This document shows positions 12,380-23,540 of a DNA stretch of 64,000 bases, one piece after another. Each line of letters starts with the position of its first letter. Positions within the stretch are counted from its first letter, which is position 1. This DNA comes from Pyropia yezoensis (taxonomy: Eukaryota; Rhodophyta; Bangiophyceae; Bangiales; Bangiaceae). Position numbers and translations under genes: made by a program. Location of the stretch: positions 40,415,030 through 40,479,029 of the forward strand of contig CM020618.1 in assembly GCA_009829735.1 (NCBI GenBank), given 5' to 3'. The notes under the pieces were generated by a model that worked only from the letters and a program-made list of their open reading frames with translations, had not been told where the DNA came from and made no database searches.

Positions 12380-12610
12380 TCTGTTATCTGATTGGCTCGA
12401 TCCTCACTATCTGCTGACACTCTCCCAATCGGAGCCTGACGAGCCAATCAGCGGGGCCGTGGTCACAACTGGAACACTGGAAAAACGCCTGGATCTGGCC
12501 ACCAGTCTGGAGACCTCCGTTCGTTCGCGTATATACTGCTGTTCTGCATGCGTGGACAGGCACCCCAGCATTGGGGTCCAGGGAGGGTCTCCCCCGCCAA
12601 ATATAAGCAT
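12380..12610 (+). promoter_or_regulatory. Probable cyclophilin promoter: inverted CCAAT boxes and TATA-like sites
   Basis: CTGATTGGCTCG (12388-12399) and its exact reverse complement CGAGCCAATCAG (12440-12451) form a pair of oppositely oriented CCAAT boxes 40 bases apart. TATA-like sequences follow at about 12527 (GTATATAC) and 12599 (AAATATAA). The cyclophilin start codon is at 12735. Inferred from position and motif only. Confidence 0.5.
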
Positions 12611-12734
12611 CGTCCCCCGTAATCGTGGGTGTGCGACACGCGCGGCAACGTCGTCGACCTCCACCGCCGTTTCTCCTCGTCGTTCCCGCTCCCTTTGTAT
12701 TCAACCAACCCCCTGTTCCTTCTCCCTCTTCATT

Positions 12735-14072
12735 ATGGGGAACCCGCAGGTGTTCTTTGACATGACCATCGGCGGTGCGCCCGCTGGGCGCATTGTCATG
12801 GAGTTGCGTGCCGATGTGGTGTACGTTCCCATGCGAGAGCGGTCGTTTGTTTATTTCAATGTCTGGCATCTGTTTGATCCAGGCGCTGGGTGCGCTTTGA
12901 GCGGCAGGTGTTGGTCCTGAGCTGCGCCCATGGCTTGGTCAGCATCGCCTCAGCGCCTGCTCGACTCTTTTCCGCAGCAGCTGTTGTGCAGTTCTGCGGG
13001 ATCACACTGCTATGGCGCGCCCCTGACACCGGCGTGCACATTTGCGGTTGTAGGCGGGTGTTCGGGGGCGCGCGTGCTTTTCGGCTCATCCTTGTGACGG
13101 GCGTGTCCTAACCAACGATTGGCGCTGCGCGCACCGTGAGCTACTTTTTGCCTCACTGGACGCCACCCGTTGTTTGTGTGTCCACTTTTTCTTTTGTAGG
13201 CCCCGGACGGCGGAGAACTTCCGCCAGCTTTGCACTGGCGCCAAGGGCTTCGGCTACAAGGGCTCCAGCTTCCACCGCGTGATCACGGATTTCATGTGCC
13301 AGGGTGGCGGTACGTTCAGGGGCGAACTGAGTGCTTTGCTCTTAACGCGTTTGTTGCTTGGTGTTCGGCCGCACCAGTCTTTGATCTAGGGCGCTTGTGG
13401 TTGCTGGCGTAGTTCGTTCGCTCTGCTCCCTGGCGATCCTGATTACGAGGCGCGCTAACATGTGTGCACGTCGATGTTTCTGATCTTGCATTGTTTGGTG
13501 GTCCTCCTTTGTGCATGTTTCGGCCGGTGTGCCCCGTTGCTGTCGCGTTTTTCTGGAAGACTTCACTCGCCACAACGGCACCGGCGGCAAGAGCATCTAC
13601 GGGGAGAAGTTCGCTGACGAGAACTTCACGCTGACCCACACTGGCCCGGGTGTCCTTTCTATGGCCAACGCCGGCAAGGACACCAACGGCAGCCAGTTCT
13701 TCCTGACGACCGTCAAGACCGCGTGGCTGGACGGTACGTTTTTGCCGTCCCAGTTTCTGCTGTGGCGTTCGCCCGTTGATCCGGGGTATCCCCACGACTC
13801 AGTCTAATCGCCATGCATGTGTATTCTTGGTGAGCTCCTTGGCCCAGCGGAACCTAACTATCTTCGCTCTGCTCGTGTTGCCTGCCTCCTCTTCACGGGT
13901 TGCTCTGTGTTTGTTCATGTTGATTTCTTTGTCCACCTGCTTGACAGGCAAGCACGTTGTGTTTGGCAAGGTCACCGACGGCATGGACGTGGTCAAGAAC
14001 ATTGAGAAGGTCGGCTCGCGGGGTGGCTCCACGAGCAAGCCGGTGGTGATTGCGGACTGCGGCGAGCTCTAG
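12735..14072 (+). CDS. Cyclophilin A-type peptidyl-prolyl cis-trans isomerase, four exons
   Basis: A cytosolic-type cyclophilin that catalyses prolyl bond isomerisation in protein folding. Exons are 12735-12820, 13200-13309, 13560-13733 and 13948-14072, giving 495 nt and 164 residues. All three introns (379, 250 and 214 bp) start GTACGT and end AG. The protein is a plain single-domain enzyme with no signal peptide. All the usual active-site residues are present at the human CypA numbering: R55, F60, M61, Q63, F113, W121 and H126. Landmarks are [23 protein letters not shown] and HVVFGKV. The start ATG is preceded by a promoter-like region with CCAAT and TATA elements. It converges on the HEAT gene at 14278. 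This is the best-preserved host gene in the window. Confidence 0.97.
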
Positions 14073-14277
14073 GCGTTGCTCCCCGTCGTTTTTTCAGCAA
14101 CCGTGCTCGTTGTCGCCTACGGGTGTGGCCGAATGCTGGTTGAGAGTGCTCAATTGCTTGAAGGTTGTGCAGATTGTATCTTGGAGATGAGCAGTGTTCG
14201 CTGGGGCGGGGGGGTGGAGGCCAGCGACCTCTTTGCATATGTTTTTTGTCTTGCGTTCAGGGTTGCCCCACGGTGTT

Positions 14278-15760
14278 TCACGCTTCCGCCGCAGTCGTCC
14301 CCGCCTCCTCCAGCTCCGCCACCGTTGTGGCGGCCATATCCGCTACGTACCCAACCTCATCTGTGGACAGCTTCCGCGCCAGCGCCAACGCCCGGGGCGT
14401 GCGCACCCCCCGTAGAGCACCCGCCACTCGGTAGCACATCATCTTGGTGCCCCCCCGCCCGTTGGGCGCGACGAGGCGCTCAAACACGGGCACCGCCTCG
14501 GGCACGCCGAGGAAGCCCAGCGCCGTCACGGCTTGCCGCTGCACCCCCTCCTCCCCGCGGCGCACGCCGCTGACACCCCACACCGCCGTGGCGGCGACGA
14601 GAGCGTCGACTACAGCAGCTGACGCGGGGGCGCCCTGCGCGGTGAGTCCTACTGATGCGGCTCCGTCCTCAATGTCGCCGCTGCCGCTGCCCGCCACTGC
14701 CTGTGGCAGGCCGCCAAGGCTGATCGCCGCCGCCGCCCGGACCAACCAGCTGCCATCGTCGTCGAGGGCGTGTGCCAACCCCTGGACCACCACCACCGCA
14801 TCCGCCACCAGCACCTCGCGGGGAACGTCGAGCAGCGCGTCTGCGGCGGCCGCCCGCACCGATGCGTCACCATCGAGGGCGAGGGCGTCGAGTAAGTCTG
14901 TTACGCGGAACGCGCGGGCAGCCAGCGCCGCCGCCGCCGACCGCACCTGCTCCGACCCGTCCGTGGCGGCGTGGCTCGTTGCCAGCGCTTCTGTCAGCAG
15001 CGCGGGGGGGTACCCCCGAAGCCGCACCGCCGCGAGCGTCCGCGCGCCAGGCGGGGAGGTGGCGTCGCCGAGCGCTGCTACCAGCGCCGCCTAGGCTGGT
15101 TCGTCAATACCGACGGGGGGGGGGGGCATAGCAGCGGCCGCCGCCGCCACCGCCGCGCCCGCCACGGTCGCGGTGTCGCGAACGTCGTCGGGGGTGGCCG
15201 CGTCAGCGGCCAGCCGGCCGAGCGCCGCCGCCACCGACTTGGCAGTGCCCCGTGGCGCGCGCGGCGAGGCGCCAAGCATCGCCGCCGCGTTCGCCGCGGA
15301 GGCGCGGACGGCCGGCTGCCCCCCCACGGCCGCGGCCGCGGCCAGCAGCGGCGGGATGCCGCGGTCATCCCCCACCGCCACAAGAGCGTCGATGGCTTCC
15401 CGGGCAACGCCCATCTCCACCCGGCCCGCCCCCCCCGCCCCGACCACCAGACGGCTCAGCGCGGCCACCGCCGATGGCGGGCGGAGGCGCCCGAGCGCGA
15501 CAACCACAGACAGCAGCACGCCCCAGTCTGGCGTCTCCTCGCCTGCAGAATGCACCAGTGCGGGCACCCTTGCGCGGCCATCTCTGCACTGCGGCCGAGG
15601 CTGCCAAGCCCCGTCGCGGCAGCCGAGCGCACATCCGCGTCGGCATCCGGCGGCGGCGGCGGCGGTGTGCCGCGAGTGCGGCTGCGACGGCGCGCGCGCG
15701 GCGCCGCGCGGTGGCGGCGGCGGCAACGCCGTGCGGGTAGACGAGGCGGAGGCCCTGGCA
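14278..15760 (-). CDS. HEAT-repeat protein resembling phycobilisome-lyase-type HEAT proteins; frame disturbed
   Basis: The minus strand encodes Ala-rich helical repeats. The C-terminal 250 residues include SWLVRAAAAISLGGLPQAVA, RQAVTALGFLGVPEAVPVFE and STDEVGYVADMAATTVAELE, the style of PBS-lyase HEAT-like repeats (NblB/CpcE kin). Such proteins handle phycobilin attachment or phycobilisome turnover, but HEAT repeats alone do not prove that role. Upstream repeats (WGVLLSVVVALGRL, AREAIDALVAVGDDRGIP) share the same frame but are separated from the C-terminal part by one TAG at 15091-15093. Near 15570-15600 the frame changes: DADADVRSAAATGLGSLG lies in another frame. The start was not fixed. Either sequence errors in GC-rich DNA or a decaying gene fits. 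Its 3' end lies 205 bp from the cyclophilin stop, convergent. Confidence 0.6.
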
Positions 15761-15898
15761 TCGGCGCTGTCGGGCGGGTGCCGGCGATCCCGACAGGGGC
15801 TCAACCCCGGGCAGGCGTCACCGGGCGCGGCAGCGGGTTAGGCGTCGGCGGCGGGCGGGTTAGGGCCAGCCAACAGGCATAAAGACCAGGTTATCCGC

Positions 15899-16042
15899 GT
15901 GGGGGGACCGGGGAGGAATTGCAAGGCCAGGCGTGGGTTAGCGCGGCGGCAAGCGGGCTTCGCCCGGCGGCAAGCGGGCTTCGCCCGCTTGCCGCCGCGC
16001 TAACCCACGCCCGGACTTACAATCCCTCCCCGGTCCCCCCAC
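15899..16042. repeat. 144-bp near-perfect hairpin (60-bp arms)
   Basis: Left arm 15899-15958 pairs with right arm 15983-16042 with about four mismatches around a 24-base loop. The loop repeats part of the arm (GGCGGCAAGCGGGCTTCGCC occurs twice). The outer ends of the arms are GTGGGGGGACC and its complement. It lies just upstream of the HEAT gene. It could be a foldback element or a small-RNA precursor. No target duplication was seen. Confidence 0.85.
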
Positions 16043-16150
16043 GGAACAAATACGACTGTGCGGTCCCCCCGGCGGTCCCCCCCGCGTCAAGTCGGTCCCC
16101 CCCCGCGCAAATAAACCCAATAACAGCTTTCACGCTTGTGGGGGGACAGG
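16031..16150. repeat. Cluster of GGTCCCCCC boxes
   Basis: CGGTCCCCCC or a one-base variant recurs about four times in 16031-16105, and GTGGGGGGAC occurs at about 16138. The same box, with its complement, forms the outer ends of the adjacent hairpin. A similar cluster appears at 51335-51405. Function unknown. Confidence 0.6.
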
Positions 16151-16889
16151 CCATACACTGCGCGCAGCACAGTGCAAACGCCGGTTTTCCGTGTAACTCC
16201 TCTCCTCATTCTGTCTGAATCAACCCCGCTGGTCGCTCTTGTCGCGCGACCGCACACCCACCCGTACAGAGTGACCAGGCCCCGAGCCGAAAAGCAGCTG
16301 TGGAGGGAGGGGGTGGGGGAGTCCCACAGACTGTGCCGGAGGGGGCTTCGACGCCCACGGGTGCGTCCCTCGGGGGCTGCTCGTCGCGCTGCTGCCGGTG
16401 GCGCTCGCCGCCGTGGCTCCCACGGCGACGTAACCACACCGGCGGCTCCCCCTCCTCCTTCCCCCGCACGGCGGGGCGCTGCGGCTCGACGGGCAACGCC
16501 AGCCATCGCTGCGCAGGCCCCCCCCCCCGCCGCGGCCGGCAGCGCCGCCGCCACGCGTCACCACACCTCCATGCGGGTGCGCCCCCGCCGCGGGGGTGTG
16601 CGCGCCGGCGGGCGGGCGGCGAGCCGGGCGGTCGTGGCAGCGTCGGCCGCGGTGAGCACCACGCCTTTCTTTGTCTCTCCCCTCCTGAGGTCACCCTCTC
16701 ACGGGGTGGCCACCCGTTTCCGCCTCTGCCCCGCCGCGCCCTCGACACTGCGCCGCTCGCACGTTCCCCTCGGGTGCACCTCCCCTCACCCCTCCTCCCA
16801 ATTCTACCCCTGTCCTCTCCCCGCGCCGCACCCTTTTCTGCCCCCCCTACCGCGCGTCGCACAGCGCCGCGGTTGCCAACGGGCCTGCG

Positions 16890-19020
16890 CTGCCTTGCAG
16901 CGTCGGCGGCGGCGGCCGCGGCCACGCCGACGACGAGGACCCCGACGCGGCGGTGGCGATGCCGCCGCCGCCACCGCCGCCCGGCCGGGCGGCACCGCCC
17001 TCGCGGCGGCGGTGGGCGTGGCGCTCGCCGACGCGGCGGGGGCGGGGGCGTCGGCGGCGGCGGCGGCGGCGGCGGTGGCGCCGCTCCCTGCCCTGGCCGC
17101 CGCCCTTGGCAGCGACGCGTCGGCGGCGGTGGGCGCTCTCCGCGGCCGCCTTCTGGCGCTCCTCCGCACCCCGCAGGGGCGGGTGCCGCCGATGGTGACG
17201 GCGCTCGCAGAGCTGGGCGCCGCCGCCGACGCCGACGCGGCGCTGCGGCGCTGCGGGCGCTGGCGTCTGAGCAGGCGGCGGGAGGGGTGGCCGACGGGGA
17301 GGCGTCTGCCGCCGACGGGCCGCCGCCGGGGGGGGGGGGGGGGGGTGCCGCGGGGGGGGGGGGGGGGCTCAAGCGCCCGCGCCCGCTGCCGCCCGCGGGA
17401 GGGCTTCCGCCGCCGCCACGGCGGCCACCGCCGCCAGCGGCGGAGCTGGGGGGCGGGCTGCAGCCGCGGGCCCTCCCCCCCCCCCCCCCCCCTCGCGTCG
17501 GGGAGTCGGTGCCCGGTCCCCCCCCCCCACCGCCGCCCCCCCCTTGCTCCCGCTGCAGTCGCGGGAGGTGGCCGCCGCCGCGGCGTGGATGCTCGTCGCG
17601 TCGCTGCCGCTGGAGGGGTGGGTGGACCAGCTGCTGGGCGCCCTCGCCGCCACCCCCGCCGACCTACCCGCCGTTGCCGCTGCAGCCGACGCGGGCGGCG
17701 GCGGCGGTGGGAGCGGGGGGGGGGGCGCCAGTGGCGGCAGCCGCGGCGACCCGCGGCTGGCTGCCCGCGCCGCGCGGGCGGCGGCGGTGGCGCCCACCTA
17801 GGGGGCGCCCCCCGACGCCGCCGCGGCCGCCGGCGCCACTGCCGGCGGGCCCCGTGGGGCGGCGGCGGCGGGGGTGGGGGCGCCTGCACCGCCGCCCCCC
17901 CCCGCTCCGCCTTCCCCCCCGGCGGTGGCCCTCCTCCCCGCCGTGGTCCTCGCGGCGGCCCCGCGGGCGGCCCCCCCCGACTTGGCCGACGACGCCGGCG
18001 GGGCGCTGGCCGACGTGGCCGTCGGCCGCGTCCTCCACGCCGACGCCCGCGGCGGCCGCGGCGGCGGCGGCCGCCTGCGGCTGCTGCTGGCGGGCCGCCT
18101 GCTCGCCGCGTCGCCCGGCCCCGCGGCGGGAGGCAGCGTCAGCGGCAGCGGCACGGGGGGCGTGAGGGGCGACGCCCTCCGCCTCGTCGCCGCCGACCTG
18201 GGGGGGGAGGTGGAGCTGGCGCTCTCGTGGCTCCACGCAGAGGCCGCAGCCGCAGAGGGGCGGCGGCTGGGGCTGGCCATTGCGCTGGGCGTGCCCCCCG
18301 GGGAAGAGGGGCGGGGGCAGAGTGGGGGGGGGGAAGGGCGGGTGGCATCGACGCTGCCACCGCCGCCGGGGGGGGGGGGGGGGGGGGCGGGCCCGCCAAG
18401 GGCAGCCGCAAGGACGAGACGCGGCCGCTGTCCCTGGCGGTCCGCACCCCGTCGGCCGACGGCGGCGCCGGGGACGATGAGTGCTACGACGCGCCCGCGC
18501 TGACGCCGTCGGGCGCCGCCCTCCCCCCGGCCTACGCGCGGTACGTGACGCTGCTCCTCTTTCTCCTGTCCGCGGCGGTGGCCATCCCCCCCCCCCGCCC
18601 CCCCCCCGAGCCGGTGGTGGCGGTGGCCGCCACCGCGGGCGGGGCGGGGGGGGCGGCGGGGGGGTTGTCGTCCCCGCCCCCCCCCCCCCCCCCCCCCCCC
18701 CCCCAGCCGCTGGTGGTGACCCTCGTCGCCGGCGCGCCCGTCCTCCCCGCGCCCGCCCTGGCGAAGGGGCGAAGGCAGAGGGGGGGGCGCATAGCGTGCC
18801 GCCCCCGCCACCCGCGGCGGCCGGGAGTGCCCCCGCGCCGACGGCCGGCGGCGCGGCCACCACCGCCGTGGCCACCGCCCCCCCCAACGCCGTGGCCACC
18901 CCCCCTACCGCCTCCACCGCCGCCGCCTTCGGCGGCCCCGTTGCCGGCGCGGACGCGGCCGACGCGGCGGCGGGGGCGCCCACGGGCGCTTAAGCGCCCG
19001 CCCCTGCCCCGCTGGCACCC

Positions 19021-19096
<76 letters not shown>

Positions 19097-19510
19097 TGCC
19101 AGCCGCACCGACGGCGGCGGTGGCAGCCGCAGCCGCACCGCCAGCGGGCGCTTGAGCGCCCGCCCGGCCCCCGCCGCCGGCCGCGCCACGCGCCACGGCG
19201 GCGGCGGCGGCGGTGGCAGCGGTGGCGGCGGCGGCAGCCGCCGTGGCGGCAGCGACGGCGGTGGTGGCGGCGGCGGGGCGGGGGGCACGGCCGGCCGGCC
19301 GGCCGGGGCGGGCGTCCCCACGGGTGGCGGTGGCGGCAGGGGCGGTGACGGGGCGGCGGCGCGGGCGCCCGCCCGCCGATCCACGGGGTGCAGCAGCGCT
19401 GACGGCGGCGGCAGCGGCGGCAGCGGCGGCGGCGGCGGCGGCAGCAGCGGCGGTGGGGGGGGGAGCGCCTCCCTCGCAGGCGCTTCCCCGCCCGCCATGG
19501 CTGGCGGCGA

Positions 19511-19542
<32 letters not shown>

Positions 19543-20265
19543 GCGACGGCGACGGCGACGGCGGGGCAGGCCCCCTGCCGGCAGCGGCGGCCCGTCTGGC
19601 CGGTGGAGGCGTCGCCGGCAGTGGCGACGGCGGAGGCGGCGTCGGCGTTGCCGGCAGCGACCGCTTCAGGGGCGACCGCGGTGACCGCGGCGACGGCGGC
19701 GACGGCGGCAGCAGCACTACCAGAGGCGGTGGCGGCCGGGGGGGGGTCGCCCCCCCCGCAGACGCCCCCCCCCGCACCACGGAGAGGAGCGGCGGCGGCG
19801 GCGGCGACGACGGCAGCGGCAACGGCAGCGGCGACGGCGGCGGCGGGGTAGCCCCCCCGCCGGCGGCGGCGGCCCGCCTGGCCAGTGGGGGCGTCGGCGG
19901 TCGCGGGAGCAGCGGTGGCGTCGCTGCTGCCGGCAGCGACGGCGTCAGCGATGGCGGCGGCGCCGGCGTCAGCGACGGCAGCGGCGCCGGCGTCAGCGAC
20001 GGCAGCGGCAACGGCGTCAGCGACGGCGGCGGCGACAGCGGCGACGGCGGTGCCGGCGGTGACGACGGCGGCGGCGGCGGTGGCGACGACGGCGGCGGCG
20101 GTGGCGACGGCGGCACAACGGGGTGCACGGTGGCCACGGCGGGGTGGCCGCGGCGCGGCTGGCCGCCGCCGCTGCTGCTGGCGGGGGAGGCGGGCGGCGG
20201 CCCCGGCCGCCGCCGCCGCCAGTCGTCGCGCCGCCGCCGCCGTTTCACCATCGCCGCCGCCGCCG

Positions 20266-20316
<51 letters not shown>

Positions 20317-20409
20317 TGTCTGCGTCCGCGTCTGCGTCCGCGTCTGCGTCTGCGTCCGCGGCCGCGGCCGCGTCGGCGGCCGCCACCAGCGGCGGTCCCG
20401 GCCGCGACT

Positions 20410-20450
<41 letters not shown>

Positions 20451-20486
20451 CGCGGCGACGGCGCGGCGCGCGACGCGGCGCGCGGC

Positions 20487-20550
<64 letters not shown>

Positions 20551-21211
20551 CCGCCCCCCGCGGAGGTGGCGGCGTCAGCGGCAGCACCGAGTGGCGGCGC
20601 CGCGGCCGGCAACCGCTGCCGCCGCGCGGCCGCCGCCACCGCCGCCACCGCCGCCGCCCGTTGCGTACGTGATGCGGTTGGCTGCGCCGCCGCAGCGCGC
20701 GGGGGGGGAGCCGTGGGAGGGGGAGTGGTGGGGAGAACGGAGGGGGGGGAGCAGGGGGAGGAGGGCATCGGTGGCCAGGCCGTCAGCGGGGGAAGGGGGG
20801 GGGGGGGGGCGGCGGGGCGGTGAGGGAGCGGCGGCGGCCGGCGGGCGCGTCAGTGGGTGGTCCCTGCCGGCGGGGGCGGCGGCGGCGCAGCCGGCGGAGC
20901 TGGGCGGCGGTCGGGGTACGCCCTCCCCGCCCCCCCTCCCCCCGCTTGCCCTCACTACCCTCCCCACAGCTCCCCTTCCCCCCCCGCCCGCGCTGCCGTC
21001 GCGGTCCCTCCCCTGCGGGGGCCGCCCCGCGGCGGCGGCCACGCGTGGCCGCCGCGGTCGGCCAGACGTACCTCGAAAGACGACGGGCGCCGCTGCCGCC
21101 GCCGCCGCCGCCGGTGCCATGGCCGGTGGCCCCCCCCCCCCCGCCGCTGCCACCGTCGCCGCTGTCGCCGCCGCCACCGCTGTCGCTGCCGCCGCCGCCA
21201 CCGCTGTCGCT

Positions 21212-21255
<44 letters not shown>

Positions 21256-21441
21256 TGCCCCTTCCCCTGGATGGAACCCGCGTTTTCCCCACCGCCTCCC
21301 CCGCGTGGCCGTCCCGCCGCCGTCGCCCACTGCTGCCGCCGCCGCCGCCGTCGCCGCCGCCAGTGGCGGTGTCCCCCTGGCGCCCCCCCGCGGGGGTGAC
21401 CCCGCGTCGCCCGCAGCGCGCCTGCGCAGGCGACCAGCGGC

Positions 21442-21478
<37 letters not shown>

Positions 21479-21840
21479 CAGCGCCAGCAGCGGCAGCAGC
21501 AGCGGCGGCGGCAACGGCGGCGGCGCCCCCCCCCCCTGGTTGCCACGCCCGCCGGCCGGCCACCCGCCGGCGGCGTTGCGGCGGGTTGGGGAGCGGGGGC
21601 AGGGGGCCCCCCGTGGGCAGCGGGCGGGAGCGCGCGCGCAAGCGCGCGCGGGTGTGGGGAGGGGGGAGCGGGGGGGGGGGAGGCGCGCGCTTCCTCATGA
21701 CCGTCCTCGGCACCTTTACCCGCCGTGAGGTGCTCCGGCTGCTGCCGGTGCTCGTCGCCCACCCGCCGGCGGCGACGGTCACCGCTGCCGTATTTTCGGC
21801 GGAAGCGGCGGGGGGCCCGGTGGGCGGGGGGGAAGGGGCG
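16890..21840 (+). CDS. Probable symplekin/Pta1-type 3'-end processing scaffold, expanded by simple repeats
   Basis: Symplekin scaffolds the mRNA cleavage and polyadenylation complex in the nucleus. Three islands of normal composition on the plus strand resemble it in order. SAAVGALRGRLLALLRTPQG and MVTALAELGAAADADAALR (about 17100-17250) match the N-terminal HEAT region before the basic segment. LKRPRPL follows at about 17380. FLMTVLGTFTRREVLRLLPV and LVAHPPAATVTAAVF (about 21687-21800) match the C-terminal FLIPVLNGLEKKEVIQ-LPKLI region. Further islands such as EVAAAAAWMLVASLPLEGW (about 17565) and EGRRLGLAIALGVPP (about 18255) are unassigned. The frame changes repeatedly at G or C runs and CCG/GGC tracts, so exons and errors cannot be separated. 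The start, and the end beyond about 21840, are not resolved. Confidence 0.45.
19015..19100. repeat. (CCG)n microsatellite
   Basis: A nearly pure CCG tract of about 25 units at 19019-19096, bounded by imperfect CCG/CTG. It lies within the symplekin-like region, where plus frames read it as poly-Arg, poly-Pro or poly-Ala. Confidence 0.95.
20262..20365. repeat. (GCGTCT)n hexanucleotide repeat
   Basis: GCGTCT is repeated about 15 times, with GCGTCC and TGTGTCT variants. One plus frame reads it as an alternating Ser-Ala chain. Confidence 0.95.
20415..20555. repeat. (GGC)n tracts
   Basis: Two pure GGC blocks (about 20418-20448 and 20486-20548) are separated by CGCG-rich sequence. They read as poly-Gly or poly-Ala in plus frames. 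Confidence 0.95.
21105..21260. repeat. (CCG)n / (CCGCTG)n tracts
   Basis: Imperfect CCG blocks with interspersed GTCGCTG units, then a pure CCG run at about 21216-21253. They lie shortly before the conserved symplekin-like C-terminal island. Confidence 0.9.
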
Positions 21841-22227
21841 GGCAGATGCAGCCGCTGGTGGGGGGGGGAAGGGGGGGCGGGAGGGCCCAGAGAGCCGCAG
21901 TCAATTCCTAGGCTGAATACAGCATGGTATCCGCTGCCTTCCTCAGCAGGCGCAAATTGTAGGGTGTGGGTGGCAGAGGACGCCGCTGTCATTTGCTGGG
22001 CGGGTGCAATGGCGGGTGGGAGGGGAAATGAGCGAAGGCCGTGGCTTGCGGTGGAAGCTGAGTGAAGGGTGAGGAAGGCGGCAGACGGCACCATTGGCCG
22101 GAAAAAAGGGCAAGAGAAAAGAAAATGTTGGTGTTTAGATGAGCGCTGTCAAGGCGAATAAAGCAATGATATTTTTCCTCTTCACAGCAACGTGTTTACT
22201 TTTTCCCGTTTTTGGCCGCCGCTTCTT

Positions 22228-22345
22228 TCTCCAAGAGGACGCGGATTCCCTTCAGCGTGCGGGGATTGCCCGAGGGATCCATCTCATATGGCGATGTTCT
22301 GAAGAATGATGAGACCTGAGAAAAGCTCACAGCAGGTCACAGCAG
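22228..22345 (+). pseudogene. Fragment related to the unknown gene at 36.5-38.2 kb
   Basis: The plus strand reads SYGDVLKNDE, then EKLTAG after a stop codon. The minus-strand gene near 37.35 kb reads DYGRLLKNDECWEKLTAG. The DNA match (CTGAAGAATGATGAG and AAAAGCTCACAGCAGGTCAC) confirms kinship. It is a short broken relative, probably left by a copy of the same mobile or dispersed gene. The rest of 22060-23540 shows no gene that I can support; it contains several TGCTGTGA/TCACAGCA motifs and a CCTGCCCGGC palindrome near 23385. Confidence 0.5.
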
Positions 22346-23540
22346 AAGTCCCGCAATTGTCAGCGCTGTAAATTTCACGCGCGCGTTTTTATTGGCTACT
22401 CAGATGATGTTGCCACAGACGGCTGCAACGAATCGGTCTGAGGTGCAAAGAGAGGCGGATCGACGCACAAAGTGAAGGACGTCTGACAAGGCGCTGGCCA
22501 CGTGGGCCAGAAACCCGGATCTGCACCCTCCGTCCAGTTCGTTCGGATCTGTTGTGAACTGCCCAGACCTGCTGTGACATGCTCACAGCAAAAACCCAGA
22601 ACAATGGAGGCGATCACGCTTCTCTGATTGGTCCCTGAGCTCGGACCGGGATCCTCTTCTGCTCCGGGCAGCTGCCCGGATTGCTGTGAAGGGCTCACAG
22701 CAGCCACAGCAGCAGTATTGCAATGATGAAGTCCTTCCCACGTGGGCACAGCAGCACAGCACAGATCGAGTGACGTGGCAAAGGTGCCCTCCGCCCTTCT
22801 TTCCACTTCATCTCCCCTGCTTGGTCTCTGCCTTCCCGCACTGACGTCTTCCTTGCGACCGCCCCCCGCATGTGCACAGAGCAGATGAGAAAGGACAGGC
22901 CGGGTCTGTCGCCAGGCTACCGCTAACCGCCCCCTCTCCGGGAACTTATGTCGCCAGCCCAGCGCGGGCTGGACGCCTCTCCACGCTCGCGGGATGGAGA
23001 GACAACCCCCACTTGGCACGATCGCTGCCGGCTGCCCTGGCTGCGATTAATGGTCCAACGGGCCGTAGGAAAGAGGACAGCTTGTCGCCAGAGGTGCAAC
23101 CAGTTCTGGAGCTCTAAAACATGACAAAACGCCTCTCTTGATGTCTCCACGGACTGCTACTGATACGGCTGCTGTTGCTGCGAGGGTTCTAAGCAAATAA
23201 ACACCAGTCTGGCCCCAGCCCCCTGTGCGACAGGCGGTGGAGCCCTTACGGCTCTGTTTTGCTCTTTCACGGCAGCCCTGCACAGGCCCGCAACCGTGAG
23301 GGCCGAACCCTACAGTTCTGAATCCTACGTGCCGCACCGCGAGGCTGGTACCGGTGGGAGCGCCCCGCCCTTTCCCCAGGTCCCTGCCCGGCGTGCCGGG
23401 CAGGATCGCGAGTGAGGGACACCCAGTACCTCGCGGTACACAGCGCTCGGGCAGTCCCGTCCCGCCTTTGCCTCCGCTCGTGTCCCGGGAGGCGGCCGGC
23501 GGGATACGAGGCCAACCAAGGGGGGCGCCGCGAAGCGTTT

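Noticed and set aside
16136-19348. A 1070-codon open frame on the plus strand, taken as one protein
   Set aside because: Most of it is Arg/Pro/Gly from CCG-type repeats. Only two short islands in it look like protein, and neighbouring islands lie in other frames.
18905-20768. Two minus-strand frames of 560-590 codons
   Set aside because: They read as poly-Ala, poly-Pro and poly-Gly through microsatellites; long stop-free frames are expected on all strands of such GC-rich DNA.
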